DNA from: Rufibacter psychrotolerans
GTDB lineage: Bacteria > Bacteroidota > Bacteroidia > Cytophagales > Hymenobacteraceae
Assembly: GCF_016924645.1 (NCBI RefSeq)
Contig: NZ_JAFFJV010000003.1
Coordinates: 186,001 to 250,000 of the forward strand
Reading direction: 5' to 3'
DNA: 64,000 bases
This document shows, one piece after another, positions 41,395 to 50,383 of this stretch. A model generated the notes under the pieces. The model saw nothing but the letters and a program-made list of their open reading frames with translations. It made no database searches and was not told the origin of the DNA. Made by a program: the position numbers and the translations under genes. Position 1 is the stretch's first letter. Every line of letters starts with the position of its first letter.

Positions 41395-41600
41395 GCAGCA
41401 ACTCCGCCGTTGGAGTCCGTTCCGCCGTGATTGGTGCTCTCACTTCCCCGCAATCACACAATCCATCGCCTGCTCCACGAAACCCTCCACCGTTCACTAG
41501 GTCCGTGAACTCCGCCGTTGTTGGTGTTCTCACCAACAACCGCTACTTCGCTGGCAACCTCGCGAGACTTGAGGCAAATCACAGGACATTGCCATTACAA
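41395..41600. repeat. Family E repeat-like region
   Basis: Noncoding part of the 41219-41667 gap. It has repeated CTCCGCCGTTG units (41401 and 41509), near-palindromes GTGATTGGTGCTCTCAC and GTTGTTGGTGTTCTCACCAACAAC, and mini-palindromes. A 62-codon frame crosses it but is made of these units. Apart from this and the palindrome at 41325 the gap holds nothing I can name. Confidence 0.5.
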
Positions 41601-41667
41601 ATGAAATCGCCCTAATCAAGGGTATTTCACGCCCACTTTCCAGAAATCTGGCCCGAAACACCTTTTC

Positions 41668-43059
41668 TTATTTAGGCATGAGCCAGCCTTGCGGGTTCAG
41701 GTTGGTCTGGTTCTTCCAGATCTGGAACTGCAGTTCAGAGGTGCCCTCGGCATCGGTGTAAACGGTGCCTATGGTTTGCTTGGTGCTGATTTCCTGGCCT
41801 TCGGTCACGCTCACGGAGCGCAGCTTGGCGTACACCGTGAAGTATTCCCCGTGCTGCACCATCACAATGTTGTTCATACCCGGAATGGTGTGCACCGCCA
41901 GGACCTTACCACCGAAGATGGCGCGCACCTGCTCGTTGGCTCCGGTCTGGATGTCAATGCCGCGGTTCTCCACCACCACGCCCTTCAACACCGGGTGAGC
42001 CTGCCGCCCGAACCGCTGCGAGATAAACCCGCGCTCTACCGGCCAGGCAAAACGGCCTTTGTTACCGGCGAAGTTAGACGACAGCAAGGCGGCCTCGGGC
42101 GTGAGGGTCACGCGGTCGGTGCGGGAGACGGTGGTTTTGGCGGTACTTCCCGCATTGCCCGAAGCGGCGGGTTTTGGCGCTGGTTTACCGGCCTTGGCGG
42201 CAGCGGCGGCGGCTTCCCGGGCGGCTTTGGCCCTGGCAGCAGCTTCGGCGGCCCGAGCGGCGCGGGCAATCTCTTCCCGCACAATGGCCGCAATCAACTT
42301 ATCTAACTGCCGCACGGCTTTCTGGCGCTGCTCTACCTCCTGCTTCAATGACTGCTCCTGCAAACTCAGCTGCTGAATCACCTGGTCTTGCTGGTCATGC
42401 ATGGAGAGCAGGTTCTGGTTCTCTTTGAGCTGCACGTTCAGGAGACTCTTTTTCTGTTGCTTCTGCGACGAAAGCGTGTTCAGCTGGCCGTTCAGCTTTT
42501 GCTGCAGTGCCTCAATGGCGGCGGCTTGCTGCTTCCGGGCCTCGGTGTACTGCCGCAGGTACCGCATGCGGCGCATCATCTGGTTGAAGGAATCTGAGGC
42601 GAACAGGAACATGAGCTTGTTGTAGCTATTCGCGGTTTTGGAGGCGGCGTAGATGAGGCGGGAGTATTCTTTCTTGAGCTTCTGCAGATCGGTCTGCGCG
42701 TCGGCCACTTTTTCCTCCGTGGTACGCAAGTCGCGGTTCAGGTATTGTATCTCAGAGGAAATGTTGTTGATGACGCCTTTCTGCACCGTGATCTTTTCTT
42801 TGATCACGTTCAGTTGCCCCAGGGAGGCCTGCTTTTTCTGGGCAGTCTGCTGCAGGATGCGGTTGGCCTCCTGAATGCGCTTCAGGTTGGCGTTTTTCTC
42901 GCGCTCCAGCTGCGCTTTGCTCTTAACCGGCGCTTTTTTCCGGGCCGATGCCTTGGATGTGGTACGCGTGGTTTTCTTCTGCTGTGCCTCCGCAGTGCTT
43001 AAACCAATGAAGAAAAAGAATAAAAAAAGATAAAGTAGCCCCGCCCTATTTACGTTCAT
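41668..43059 (-). CDS. EnvC-like murein hydrolase activator, degenerate M23 (LytM) domain
   Basis: A 463-residue exported protein: signal peptide (GLLYLFLFFFFIGLSTAEAQ), a long coiled coil over about 40-260 with KRIQEANRILQQTAQKKQ and QQAAAIEALQQKLNGQLNTL, an Ala-rich helix, and a C-terminal LytM/M23 domain (FAWPVERGFISQRFGRQAHPVLKG...TIGTVYTDAEGTSELQFQIWK). The zinc ligands of M23 peptidases are missing: HxxxD reads NRGID, the YAH position reads YAK and the LHFE position reads LQFQ. It is therefore probably non-enzymatic and, like EnvC, activates an amidase at the division site. It overlaps the DUF4292 gene by 14 bp, the last gene of a cell-surface cluster. Confidence 0.9.
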   Translation of the reverse strand: MNVNRAGLLYLFLFFFFIGLSTAEAQQKKTTRTTSKASARKKAPVKSKAQLEREKNANLKRIQEANRILQQTAQKKQASLGQLNVIKEKITVQKGVINNISSEIQYLNRDLRTTEEKVADAQTDLQKLKKEYSRLIYAASKTANSYNKLMFLFASDSFNQMMRRMRYLRQYTEARKQQAAAIEALQQKLNGQLNTLSSQKQQKKSLLNVQLKENQNLLSMHDQQDQVIQQLSLQEQSLKQEVEQRQKAVRQLDKLIAAIVREEIARAARAAEAAARAKAAREAAAAAAKAGKPAPKPAASGNAGSTAKTTVSRTDRVTLTPEAALLSSNFAGNKGRFAWPVERGFISQRFGRQAHPVLKGVVVENRGIDIQTGANEQVRAIFGGKVLAVHTIPGMNNIVMVQHGEYFTVYAKLRSVSVTEGQEISTKQTIGTVYTDAEGTSELQFQIWKNQTNLNPQGWLMPK

Positions 43060-43807
43060 AGTTCGAAGGTACAGAAAAAGGAAAATCCAGGGAAGTTTCA
43101 GACGTGGAAACCTGTCTGTGCTTCACCGCCACCACGTTGGTCTTGGCGGCATTCCCCTCGGGTTGCTGGATGGAGAGCAGCAGCGCCATGGCAAAGGGGC
43201 GGCCGTTCACGTCCTCAAACTCCTGGTAATCTACGCTCATGTAGTCTTTGGTTTGCAGATTGCGCACCTCGGCCCGCTTGAGTTTATAGCGGGTGGTGTC
43301 TACATACTGGTCAATCTGCAGGTTGGAGCGCAGGGTACGCAGGTGCTGCATGGGTCCGTCCTGCTCCAGTTTCTCCCGTTTGGGGTCGCCGGGCACAAAA
43401 TTCCCGATGATGATCTCCTGCAGGGTTTTAAAGTCCACGTCAACGTTGTAGCGCTGGCGCAGCATGTCATAAGAGCCCACCAGGTACTCGTCTTTGAGGC
43501 GGTTCACCACGTACACCGAGTCTGGGGTCACTTTGAGGCGGGCGGCCTCAAAGCCCAGGGCCTGCACCGAGGCCCAGATGACCTCGTCTTTCTTCATGCG
43601 CAGGGTAAGGTTGGCGCTGAGCTTGCTGTTCTCGCTCTGCACTTTCCCCTTGGCCGTGAAGTAGGTGTAATCTGTATTGAGCACGCTTACCTTGTTGAGG
43701 GTTTCCGGCGCCACCGGCCCAGAGGCGCCCGGGGTAGCCTTTTTTTGACATCCGGTAAGTACCAGTAAGCTTAACCCCAACGCGTAGATAATCTTGATGC
43801 TATTCAT
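43046..43807 (-). CDS. DUF4292 lipoprotein
   Basis: A 253-residue lipoprotein with lipobox VLTGC at residues 16-20. The body reads as a LolB/LppX-like half-barrel: TYFTAKGKVQSENSKLSANLTLRMKKDEVIWASVQALGFEAARLKVTPDSVYVVNRL, the DUF4292 pattern. Such folds carry lipids or lipoproteins through the periplasm. The gene overlaps both neighbours (8 bp with the TPR gene, 14 bp with the EnvC-like gene). The conserved linkage with TPR and EnvC-like genes suggests an outer-membrane or division-linked role; this is inference. Confidence 0.88.
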   Translation of the reverse strand: MNSIKIIYALGLSLLVLTGCQKKATPGASGPVAPETLNKVSVLNTDYTYFTAKGKVQSENSKLSANLTLRMKKDEVIWASVQALGFEAARLKVTPDSVYVVNRLKDEYLVGSYDMLRQRYNVDVDFKTLQEIIIGNFVPGDPKREKLEQDGPMQHLRTLRSNLQIDQYVDTTRYKLKRAEVRNLQTKDYMSVDYQEFEDVNGRPFAMALLLSIQQPEGNAAKTNVVAVKHRQVSTSETSLDFPFSVPSNYERK

Positions 43808-45557
43808 ACAGTCTCTTGTCTTTGATCTTTTTGCTGATGGCCTCAGACGCGCCGCCCACCTGGTTGGCCCGCACCCACTGTTTCAACGCTAGTTCCCGCT
43901 GGCCCAGTTGGTAAAGCACATCGCCGTAGTGTTCAATAATGGTGGCGTCTGAAGAAGCAGCTACGGCTTTTTCCAGCAGGCGTTTCGCCTCGGGGTACTC
44001 TTTGAGCTTGTACAGCACCCAGGCATACGTATCCAGGTAGGTGGGATTATCGGGGTGCTGGGCCACCAGCGTACCGGCCATGGCTTTTGCCTTCTGCAGG
44101 TTATGCCCCCTTAAAGACAGGAAATAGCTGTAATTGTTGAGTGCGTGCGGATTGTTTGGGTCTAGCGCCAGAACGGCCTCGTACGCCTGGTCAGACAGGG
44201 CAAACTGCTCCAGGGAGTGGTAAGCGTCGCCCAGCTGCAGGTTGAACTGCAGCTGCAGTTCCAGGTTGTTTCCCGCCAGCCGCCGGCCGTATTCCAGCGC
44301 TTTGGTGGCTTTGGGGTAGTTCTTGTTGATGAGATGGGCCGTTCCGTTGTAAAACCAGAACATAGGCTGATTGGGGAAAAACTCCAGGGCCCGCTCTGAA
44401 TGCGCAATCAGGGAGTCGTTCTGGTTCATCTCTCCGTCCAGCAGCACAATCTGCTGCCAGATTTTAAAGTGGTTGGGGTCCAGGGCCACCGCCTTGAGGT
44501 AACTATCGCGGGCCGGAAGCTTACGGTCTGCGTTCACGTAAATGTCGCCGGCCACGGCAAAGGCCTTGGCTTCGCGCGGGTGGGCCCGGGTGGTAAGTTC
44601 GGCTAGTTTAATGGCCTGGGCCGCTACTTTCTCGTTGGGCAACCGCCGGATGTAGTCTACCAAAATCTTTACCTTGGAGTCAATGTCCAGCACGGGGTTC
44701 CCGAAGGCAAGCTCCAGCTGGGCATCGGCCTCAGCGGTTTTGCCTTGCTGTTGCAGCAGGTCGGCGAGCATTAGGCGGCCATAGGCGTTATCGGGGGCTA
44801 CCCGCAGGGCCTTCTCGGCCATTTTGGTGGCGTCGGCGATGCGCTTGTTGGCGGCCAGAATCTCGGCTTGGGCCAATAGGTAGCGGGCTTCCTCTGGGTT
44901 GGAGGAGATTAGGCTCTCTCCTTCCTTGAGGGCCTGCTCCAGCTTGTTTTGCTTGAGGTAGATCTGCTGTTTCTTGAAGGAAATCTCTTCAATGAGCCCG
45001 TATTTCTGTTCAATCTGCTCTAAGGTGCGCAGGGCATCGTCCAGGCGGTTTTTAGACAGGTAAAGGTCCGTGAGGTTGAAGAGGTACTGTTCGGTGTTGG
45101 GCAGCTCCTGGGTAAGGCGGGCGTATACCTTAATAGCATCATCGTACTGCTGCTGGTTGGTGTAGATCTGCGCCAGCAGCAGGTGGTAATACGGGTTGGA
45201 GGGCTCCAGCTCCAGGGCGGCCTTGGCAAACGGCAGGGCCCCGCGCACACTGCCCAGCAGCAGGCTGGTCTCTGCCAATTTGTAGTTCACCGCCGCGTTG
45301 GTGGGGCTTATGGCGTACGCCCGCTGGAAACGGTCCAGCGCTTTGTTGTATTCTTCCAGCATGAAGAACTTCATGCCTTCCAGAAAATAGGACTCACTTA
45401 GTTGCTGCTCCTGCGGGCTCAAGGTTAGCGAAGGCGCACCGGTCATTTCAGAAGGGGTGCTCTTCTCTTTCCTGCGCTCAGACTGGGCGAAGCTTTGCTC
45501 ACTTACTACCACCATCCCGCACAAAGCGGCCACTATCGTGAGTCCTCTTTTCAACAT
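43800..45557 (-). CDS. TPR-repeat protein, exported
   Basis: A 585-residue protein with a signal peptide (GLTIVAALCGMVVVSEQSFAQ) and at least twelve TPR units (YNKALDRFQRAYAISPTNAAVN, ALPFAKAALELEPSNPYYHLLLAQIYTNQQ, AYEAVLALDPNNPHALNNYSYFLSLRG, EAKRLLEKAVAASSDATIIEHYGDVLY). It ends with a short basic tail. It probably scaffolds envelope proteins; the stop overlaps the start of the DUF4292 lipoprotein by 8 bp, so the two are made together. Confidence 0.9.
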   Translation of the reverse strand: MLKRGLTIVAALCGMVVVSEQSFAQSERRKEKSTPSEMTGAPSLTLSPQEQQLSESYFLEGMKFFMLEEYNKALDRFQRAYAISPTNAAVNYKLAETSLLLGSVRGALPFAKAALELEPSNPYYHLLLAQIYTNQQQYDDAIKVYARLTQELPNTEQYLFNLTDLYLSKNRLDDALRTLEQIEQKYGLIEEISFKKQQIYLKQNKLEQALKEGESLISSNPEEARYLLAQAEILAANKRIADATKMAEKALRVAPDNAYGRLMLADLLQQQGKTAEADAQLELAFGNPVLDIDSKVKILVDYIRRLPNEKVAAQAIKLAELTTRAHPREAKAFAVAGDIYVNADRKLPARDSYLKAVALDPNHFKIWQQIVLLDGEMNQNDSLIAHSERALEFFPNQPMFWFYNGTAHLINKNYPKATKALEYGRRLAGNNLELQLQFNLQLGDAYHSLEQFALSDQAYEAVLALDPNNPHALNNYSYFLSLRGHNLQKAKAMAGTLVAQHPDNPTYLDTYAWVLYKLKEYPEAKRLLEKAVAASSDATIIEHYGDVLYQLGQRELALKQWVRANQVGGASEAISKKIKDKRLYE

Positions 45558-45574
45558 AAAATTACTTTTGCAGT

Positions 45575-46582
45575 CTAGCCCCGCAGTACGTTATAGTCGC
45601 CTACGCTCAGGTCTGAAGGAACGCCTTCGTATACAACGAAGTTCCCTACCATTGAGTTGGAGATGAGGGCGTTATTCACCTTGCTGCTCTCCTGTACAAT
45701 GCTGTTGCTGATCACTGAACCGGCTACCTGCGTGTTGTTTCCAATGGAAACGTGCGGACCTACCACCGAATTGTTCAGTACTACGTTTTCTCCCAGATAA
45801 ACAGGCGGAATGATCACAGAGTTCGTTACTTGCGCAGAACTGGCCACTAAACCTTCCTCGTCTTTGATGTACTCCAGGTAGCGCTGGTTGGTGTACACGG
45901 TAGAGTCTTTGTTGCCGCAGTCCAGCCACTCAGAGATCTGGCCGGGGATGAACACCGAGCCTTTCGACTTCATGTTCTCCAGGGCGTTGGTGATCTGGTA
46001 CTCGCCTTTGTCTTTGATGTCATTGTCCAGCAGGTACTGCAGCTCATCGCGCAGGTACTCGCCGTCTTTGAAGTAGTAGATCCCAATGATGGCCAGGTCA
46101 GACACAAACTCCTGCGGTTTTTCTACAAACTCAGTGATGTGGCCTTGCTCGTTCAGCTTCACCACGCCAAACGGACGCGGGTCTTCCACTTTCTGTACCC
46201 AGATGGTTCCCTCGGCAGAGGTGTCCAGCTTGAAATCGGCTTTGAACAGGGTATCGGCGAACGCCACCACCACGTTGCCCCGCAGGGCTTCTTTGGCGCA
46301 AAGGATGGCGTGGGCGGTGCCCAAGGGCTGGTCCTGGTAATGGATAGAGCCCACGGCCCCCACAGACTCAGCAATCTTCAACAGCTTTGCCTCTACTTCC
46401 TTCCCGAAGTTACCAATGATGAAGGCTACTTCTTCAATGGGCTCCTGGCACACCTTGGCAATGTCTTCCACCAAACGCTGCACAATTGGTTTCCCGGCAA
46501 TGGGGACAAGTGGCTTAGGAACAGTAAGGGTGTGCGGACGCATGCGCTTGCCCATGCCAGCCATTGGTACAATAATTCTCAT
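45575..46582 (-). CDS. Sugar phosphate nucleotidyltransferase with left-handed beta-helix
   Basis: A 335-residue enzyme of the NTP-sugar transferase family. The N-terminal motif MAGMGKRMRPHTLTVPKPLVPIAGKP binds the nucleotide, FADTLFKADF holds the metal-binding Asp, and EFVEKPQEF binds the sugar phosphate. After residue 240 comes a hexapeptide-repeat helix (SVIIPPVYLGENVVLNNSVVGPHVSIGNNTQVAGSVI). The form resembles RmlA-like glucose-1-P thymidylyltransferases and GlmU-like proteins but lacks an acetyltransferase signature. It likely activates a sugar for surface glycans, in keeping with the flippase three genes upstream. Confidence 0.9.
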   Translation of the reverse strand: MRIIVPMAGMGKRMRPHTLTVPKPLVPIAGKPIVQRLVEDIAKVCQEPIEEVAFIIGNFGKEVEAKLLKIAESVGAVGSIHYQDQPLGTAHAILCAKEALRGNVVVAFADTLFKADFKLDTSAEGTIWVQKVEDPRPFGVVKLNEQGHITEFVEKPQEFVSDLAIIGIYYFKDGEYLRDELQYLLDNDIKDKGEYQITNALENMKSKGSVFIPGQISEWLDCGNKDSTVYTNQRYLEYIKDEEGLVASSAQVTNSVIIPPVYLGENVVLNNSVVGPHVSIGNNTQVAGSVISNSIVQESSKVNNALISNSMVGNFVVYEGVPSDLSVGDYNVLRG

Positions 46583-46651
46583 AGTGTCTCTTAAATAGGT
46601 TGCTTAAGTAAGGCCTCGTACGGTTTTAAGCCAATTTAGATATGGATGCTT

Positions 46652-46692
46652 CCCGTTTTAAGCCTATTTTTTCGAAAATAGAGTAAAAACCG
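46652..46692. repeat. Weak family A palindrome after dut
   Basis: CCCGTTTTAAGCCTATTTTT then TCGAAAATAGAGTAAAAACCG. The arms pair with several mismatches. Located between the dut stop and the nucleotidyltransferase start. Confidence 0.5.
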
Positions 46693-46704
46693 AAAATATA
46701 AAAT

Positions 46705-47151
46705 TTAAATTTTACCGGTACTTCCGTAACCGCCGGTGCCCCGTTGGGTTTCGGACAGTTCCTCTACCGGCTGCCAGGCCACCCGCTCATACCGGGCCAC
46801 CACCATCTGGGCAATGCGCTCGCCGTCCTCAATCACGAAATCCGCGTCTGAGAGGTTCACCAGCAGGACCTTGATCTCACCGCGGTAATCGGCGTCAATG
46901 GTACCGGGCGTGTTCACAATGGAAATGCCGTGCTTGAAGGCCAGGCCGCTGCGGGGCCTGATCTGGGCTTCGTGGCCCTCGGGCAGTTCTATGCTGAGCC
47001 CCGTGGGCACCAGCGTGCGCTGCAGCGGCTTCAGGGTAACCGGCGCCTCCAGGTTGGCGCGCAGGTCTAACCCGGCAGAATGCTCAGTAGCGTAAGCAGG
47101 CAAGGGATGCTTGCCCAAATTGATGACTTTGACAGGAAGTGAGGTATTCAT
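46705..47151 (-). CDS. dut: dUTP diphosphatase
   Basis: A 148-residue trimeric dUTPase that hydrolyses dUTP to dUMP and PPi. All five family motifs are present: [45 protein letters not shown] and the C-terminal [10 protein letters not shown] that closes over the active site. Found between a flippase and a sugar nucleotidyltransferase, an order conserved in Bacteroidota although the functions differ. Confidence 0.97.
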   Translation of the reverse strand: MNTSLPVKVINLGKHPLPAYATEHSAGLDLRANLEAPVTLKPLQRTLVPTGLSIELPEGHEAQIRPRSGLAFKHGISIVNTPGTIDADYRGEIKVLLVNLSDADFVIEDGERIAQMVVARYERVAWQPVEELSETQRGTGGYGSTGKI

Positions 47152-47170
47152 AGACAGCTAATATAAGGAA

Positions 47171-48670
47171 TTATCTATTTACACGCCGCAGGGCAGGCTT
47201 CTCTATCGCCCATACCACCGCCACAAACACCAGGCAAAGCGCCAGGTGGTACGCCTGCCGCAACCAGAAATGCCCTATCTCCGGCGCGTTCGCCAGCCAG
47301 ATGAGCCCCGTGGCCAGCAGCAGGTAGCCCAGAATGGCTTTGATAGGGTACGGCACCGGAAAAAACTTCTGCCCCAGCGCGTAACAGACCACCGACATGG
47401 CAAAGTAACACAGGAAGGCGGCGATGGCACTGCCCATGTAGCCCATGACCGGAATAAGCAGATAGTTGGCCACCACCGTGACAAGGGCCCCGAAGATGGT
47501 GATGTAGGTGCCGTAGTACGTTCTGTCGGTGAGTTTGAACCAGACCGTGAGGTTGTAGTACACGCCGTTGAACAGGTAGGCCAGCAAAAGCACCGGCACA
47601 ATCTCCAGACCCGTGCGGTAGGCTTCCTGCCCCAGAAAATACTGGAAAAGGTCTAAGTTGGCGCTAATGCCCAGGTACGCCAGGGCACACACAATCACAA
47701 ACCAGCGCATGACCACGGCAAACGTGGCCGGCGAGTTCTTCTCCTGCGACTGCGAGAAAAAGAACGGCTCCGCCGAGTACCGGAATGCTTGGATCATCAG
47801 GCTCATCATGATGGCCAGTTTATAGGTGGCCCCAAACACCCCCAGGGCCTGCTCATTGGTTACGCCCGGGTAAAACCCTTCGGGCAGCCAGTGTTCCAGC
47901 ATGATCCGGGAGAGCATCTCATTGGTAGCCCCGGCCAGGCCCATGACCAGGATGGGGAACGCGTACACCATCATGGGCCACATCTCCCGCAGCCGTAGCC
48001 GGAACCGGAAATCAGCGAACTCGCGCCACAGCATGGGAATGAACAGCAGGTTGGCCACCATGTTCACTAAGAAAATATAACCAACTCCTAGCTCTGGGTC
48101 ATAGATGGCCGAGATGAAGGGCCGCAGCGCCTCCAGGTACTTGCCCTGGTACACGTGCCGGCAGAACAGCAGGAAAAACAGGTTGCCCCCGATGACCAGG
48201 AAAATATTGGTCAGCCGGATGACGGCAAACCGGATGGCCTGGTTCTCCAGCCGCAACCGCGCAAACGGAATGGCCGAGACGGCATCTACCGCCATGGTAA
48301 TGGCCAGCCAGATAATGTATTCTTCCTTGCCGGCGTATCCCAGCGCCGCCGCAATAGGTGCCGCGTACAGGACAATCCCTAAAGTTAGAAGAAGGCTGGA
48401 CATCACCAGCAGCGTCTGCACCTTGCGGTACAGTTCCCGCCGGTCTACCCCGGGCTTGTTGGCGAACCTGAAAAAGGCCGTCTCCATGCCAAAGGTGTAC
48501 ACAATGTTCAGGAACGCGACAATGGCGTACAGTTTGGTCACCACCCCGTACTCTTCGCGCGCAAACACACCGGTATACAGGGGCACCAGCAGGTAATTCA
48601 AGGCCCGGCCCACAATACTGCTCAGGCCATACGCCGCGGTCTGGCCCAGCAGTTTTTTAGCGATACTCAT
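47171..48670 (-). CDS. Oligosaccharide flippase / polysaccharide biosynthesis protein
   Basis: A 499-residue membrane protein of the MATE-like polysaccharide transport (Wzx/PST) family with about 14 hydrophobic segments. The first lines (KKLLGQTAAYGLSSIVGRALNYLLVPLYTGVFAREEYGVV) and MALSMMIQAFRYSAEPFFFSQ-like LMIQAFRYSAEPFFFSQSQ are family hallmarks. It probably moves lipid-linked sugars across the inner membrane. First gene of the leftward cluster running to 41668. Confidence 0.92.
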   Translation of the reverse strand: MSIAKKLLGQTAAYGLSSIVGRALNYLLVPLYTGVFAREEYGVVTKLYAIVAFLNIVYTFGMETAFFRFANKPGVDRRELYRKVQTLLVMSSLLLTLGIVLYAAPIAAALGYAGKEEYIIWLAITMAVDAVSAIPFARLRLENQAIRFAVIRLTNIFLVIGGNLFFLLFCRHVYQGKYLEALRPFISAIYDPELGVGYIFLVNMVANLLFIPMLWREFADFRFRLRLREMWPMMVYAFPILVMGLAGATNEMLSRIMLEHWLPEGFYPGVTNEQALGVFGATYKLAIMMSLMIQAFRYSAEPFFFSQSQEKNSPATFAVVMRWFVIVCALAYLGISANLDLFQYFLGQEAYRTGLEIVPVLLLAYLFNGVYYNLTVWFKLTDRTYYGTYITIFGALVTVVANYLLIPVMGYMGSAIAAFLCYFAMSVVCYALGQKFFPVPYPIKAILGYLLLATGLIWLANAPEIGHFWLRQAYHLALCLVFVAVVWAIEKPALRRVNR

Positions 48671-48733
48671 AATTGGCTAATGGGGTATTCTCAATCAAAG
48701 GCTGCTCAGGAAACAACCTGCTATTTACAGCTA

Positions 48734-48779
48734 CTCCCGTTTTAAGCCGGTTTTCTAAAAACCAAGCCCAAAACGGGAG
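48734..48779. repeat. Family A palindrome between crotonase and flippase genes
   Basis: CTCCCGTTTTAAGCCGGTTTTC followed by TAAAAACCAAGCCCAAAACGGGAG. The outer arms CTCCCGTTTT/AAAACGGGAG are perfect and the inner part has one bulge. It lies between the crotonase 3' end and the flippase 5' end. Confidence 0.85.
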
Positions 48780-48825
48780 CAGGCAGTGAACGTATGGCAG
48801 GGTCTACAGCAGCGTGCTAACTAAT

Positions 48826-49608
48826 TTATTCTCCCTTGAACACGGGTTTGCGCTTCTCCAGGAACGCGGCAGTGCCTTCTTTGAAGTCATCTGACCCGCA
48901 GCACCGGCTAAAGGAGTTGGCCTCGGTCTGGTAGCCGTTTTCTTCTTTGTCATACCAGGCGTTCACGCAGTCTACAATCATGCCCACGGCCAGCGGAGCC
49001 TTGGCCACAATCTTCTGCATGATCTCCAGGCATTTGTCCAGGAGACCTTCGGGGGTGGTCACGTGGTTCACCAGCCCAAATTCCCGGGCCTCGGTCGCCG
49101 AGATCATATCGCCGGTCATCATAAGCTCCATGGCCCGGCCTTTGCCCACCAACTGCGTAAGGCGCTGGGTGCCGCCGTACCCTGGGATTAAGCCCAGGTT
49201 CACCTCGGGCTGCCCGAAACGGGCGTTCTCGCTGGCCACCCTGATGTGGCAGGCCATGGCCAGTTCGCATCCGCCGCCCAGGGCGAAGCCGTTTACGGCG
49301 GCAATCACGGGTTTGGGGCTTTCTTCAATCATGGAAAAGACATCCTGCCCGCGCTCCGCGAAACGGCGGCCGTTCACCTCGTTCAGCTCGGCTATTTCGG
49401 CAATGTCTGCCCCCGCCACAAATGCCTTCTCGCCGCTCCCCGTCAGAATGACTCCCCGCACCTCCGGATCATCGTACACTGCCTGCATGGCGGCATTTAG
49501 TTCCTTCACCGTCTCAATGTTAAGGGCGTTCATCTTGCTTGGTCTGTTCACCGTGATAAACAAGATACCGCCTTTGTTCTCCAGCAGAAGGTTGTTGTAT
49601 TGGGTCAT
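48826..49608 (-). CDS. Enoyl-CoA hydratase/isomerase family protein
   Basis: A 260-residue crotonase. Family features are ITVNRPSKMNALNIETVKEL, the oxyanion residues in KAFVAGADIAEIAEL and VNGFALGGGCELAMAC, and NLGLIPGYGGTQRL with a catalytic-position Glu in the FGQPEVNLGLIPG segment. It resembles short-chain enoyl-CoA hydratases (Crt/EchA type), which hydrate crotonyl-CoA. The ATG at 49608 gives a normal start (MTQYNNLLLENKGGI); a longer frame extends upstream past the promoter box at 49651-49658 and is not real. No beta-oxidation genes are adjacent. Confidence 0.92.
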   Translation of the reverse strand: MTQYNNLLLENKGGILFITVNRPSKMNALNIETVKELNAAMQAVYDDPEVRGVILTGSGEKAFVAGADIAEIAELNEVNGRRFAERGQDVFSMIEESPKPVIAAVNGFALGGGCELAMACHIRVASENARFGQPEVNLGLIPGYGGTQRLTQLVGKGRAMELMMTGDMISATEAREFGLVNHVTTPEGLLDKCLEIMQKIVAKAPLAVGMIVDCVNAWYDKEENGYQTEANSFSRCCGSDDFKEGTAAFLEKRKPVFKGE

Positions 49609-49650
49609 GTTTTCGTTGCTAATCGTCTGTTTCCTTAAAGATAAGAGGCG

Positions 49651-49658
49651 CAAATATA
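49651..49658 (-). promoter_or_regulatory. -7 box of the crotonase gene
   Basis: Minus-strand TATATTTG, 43 bp upstream of the ATG at 49608. It shows that the longer upstream reading frame is not the transcript. Confidence 0.65.
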
Positions 49659-49844
49659 AAGAAATACCCCTAGAATGCTTCCTCCCTCGGGCGGCACAGA
49701 AAAATACTGCCTTCCACCATTTTATGCACCCTACTTTCTTAGGAAAGAGTATTCTTTTTCTCAACTTTACCCCTGCTGGTGAGGAACAGTTCCCCCGGGT
49801 TCCGCGTTACAGACAATATTCCCGTTTTCCTGCCTTAGTTCAAG

Positions 49845-50276
49845 ATGATGAATATTTTCAGACCCGTGCTTTTCGCCATGGCCCTGCTGATGGTTGCGGC
49901 CAGCTTACCGGCCGAGGCGATGGCCCAGAAACCCCGGAAACCCAAGCGCGAAGCTAGTCGCCGCGGCCCAGACGGCCTTAAAAAAGGCGGGGTGCCCAAC
50001 AGTAACGCCGACCGTAAGATGCTGCTTGACAGGCAAAAGGCGGTGGCCGAAGCAAAGTCCAGCGGCGGTATGTACAGCGGCCCTCGGTACTCCATGCCCG
50101 GTAACAAATATGAGACCGGGAAGGGCGGGTTTAGCCTGGGTACCTACAAAAACAAGGTAAAAGCCTCAAAGGTGAAAAAGAGGAAATCTAAAAGGCTGAT
50201 AGACCAGGATAATCCAAACGGCCGGCTCTACCAGCAAAGCCTGAACAAGCGCAGCCGCAAGTTCCTGATCTTCTAA
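49845..50276 (+). CDS. Small exported, strongly basic protein
   Basis: A 143-residue protein with a signal peptide (FRPVLFAMALLMVAASLPAEAMAQ) and a mature part rich in Lys, Arg, Gly and Ser (KPRKPKREASRRGPDGLKKGG, KVKASKVKKRKSKRLIDQD). Mature pI is clearly high. A GGMYSGPRYSMPGNKYETGKGGFSLG segment suggests a small Gly-rich repeat. It could bind nucleic acid, LPS or peptidoglycan in the periplasm. No family was recognised. Two adjacent ATGs (49845 and 49848) are possible starts. Confidence 0.75.
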   Translation: MMNIFRPVLFAMALLMVAASLPAEAMAQKPRKPKREASRRGPDGLKKGGVPNSNADRKMLLDRQKAVAEAKSSGGMYSGPRYSMPGNKYETGKGGFSLGTYKNKVKASKVKKRKSKRLIDQDNPNGRLYQQSLNKRSRKFLIF

Positions 50277-50290
50277 CACAACTGCCCTTA

Positions 50291-50334
50291 CAAAAGAGAG
50301 GCCCTTGCACTCACCTGCAAGGGCCTCTCTTTTG
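50291..50334 (+). terminator. Intrinsic terminator of the basic-protein gene
   Basis: CAAAAGAGAGGCCCTTGCA pairs with TGCAAGGGCCTCTCTTTTG, 15 bp after the stop; both strands have A/T flanks. Confidence 0.9.
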
Positions 50335-50383
50335 TGCAACGCCTCAGCCGGTTTCCGGCCTTTTCGGCCGCGCTTTCCCGGGG

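Noticed and set aside
41427..41615. 62-codon frame between the RsmI-like and EnvC-like genes
   Set aside because: It lies in repeated CTCCGCCGTTG units; translation shows no recognisable pattern.
48826..49764. 312-residue version of the crotonase
   Set aside because: The extra 52 residues lie upstream of the promoter box at 49651-49658 or overlap it, and show no crotonase sequence.
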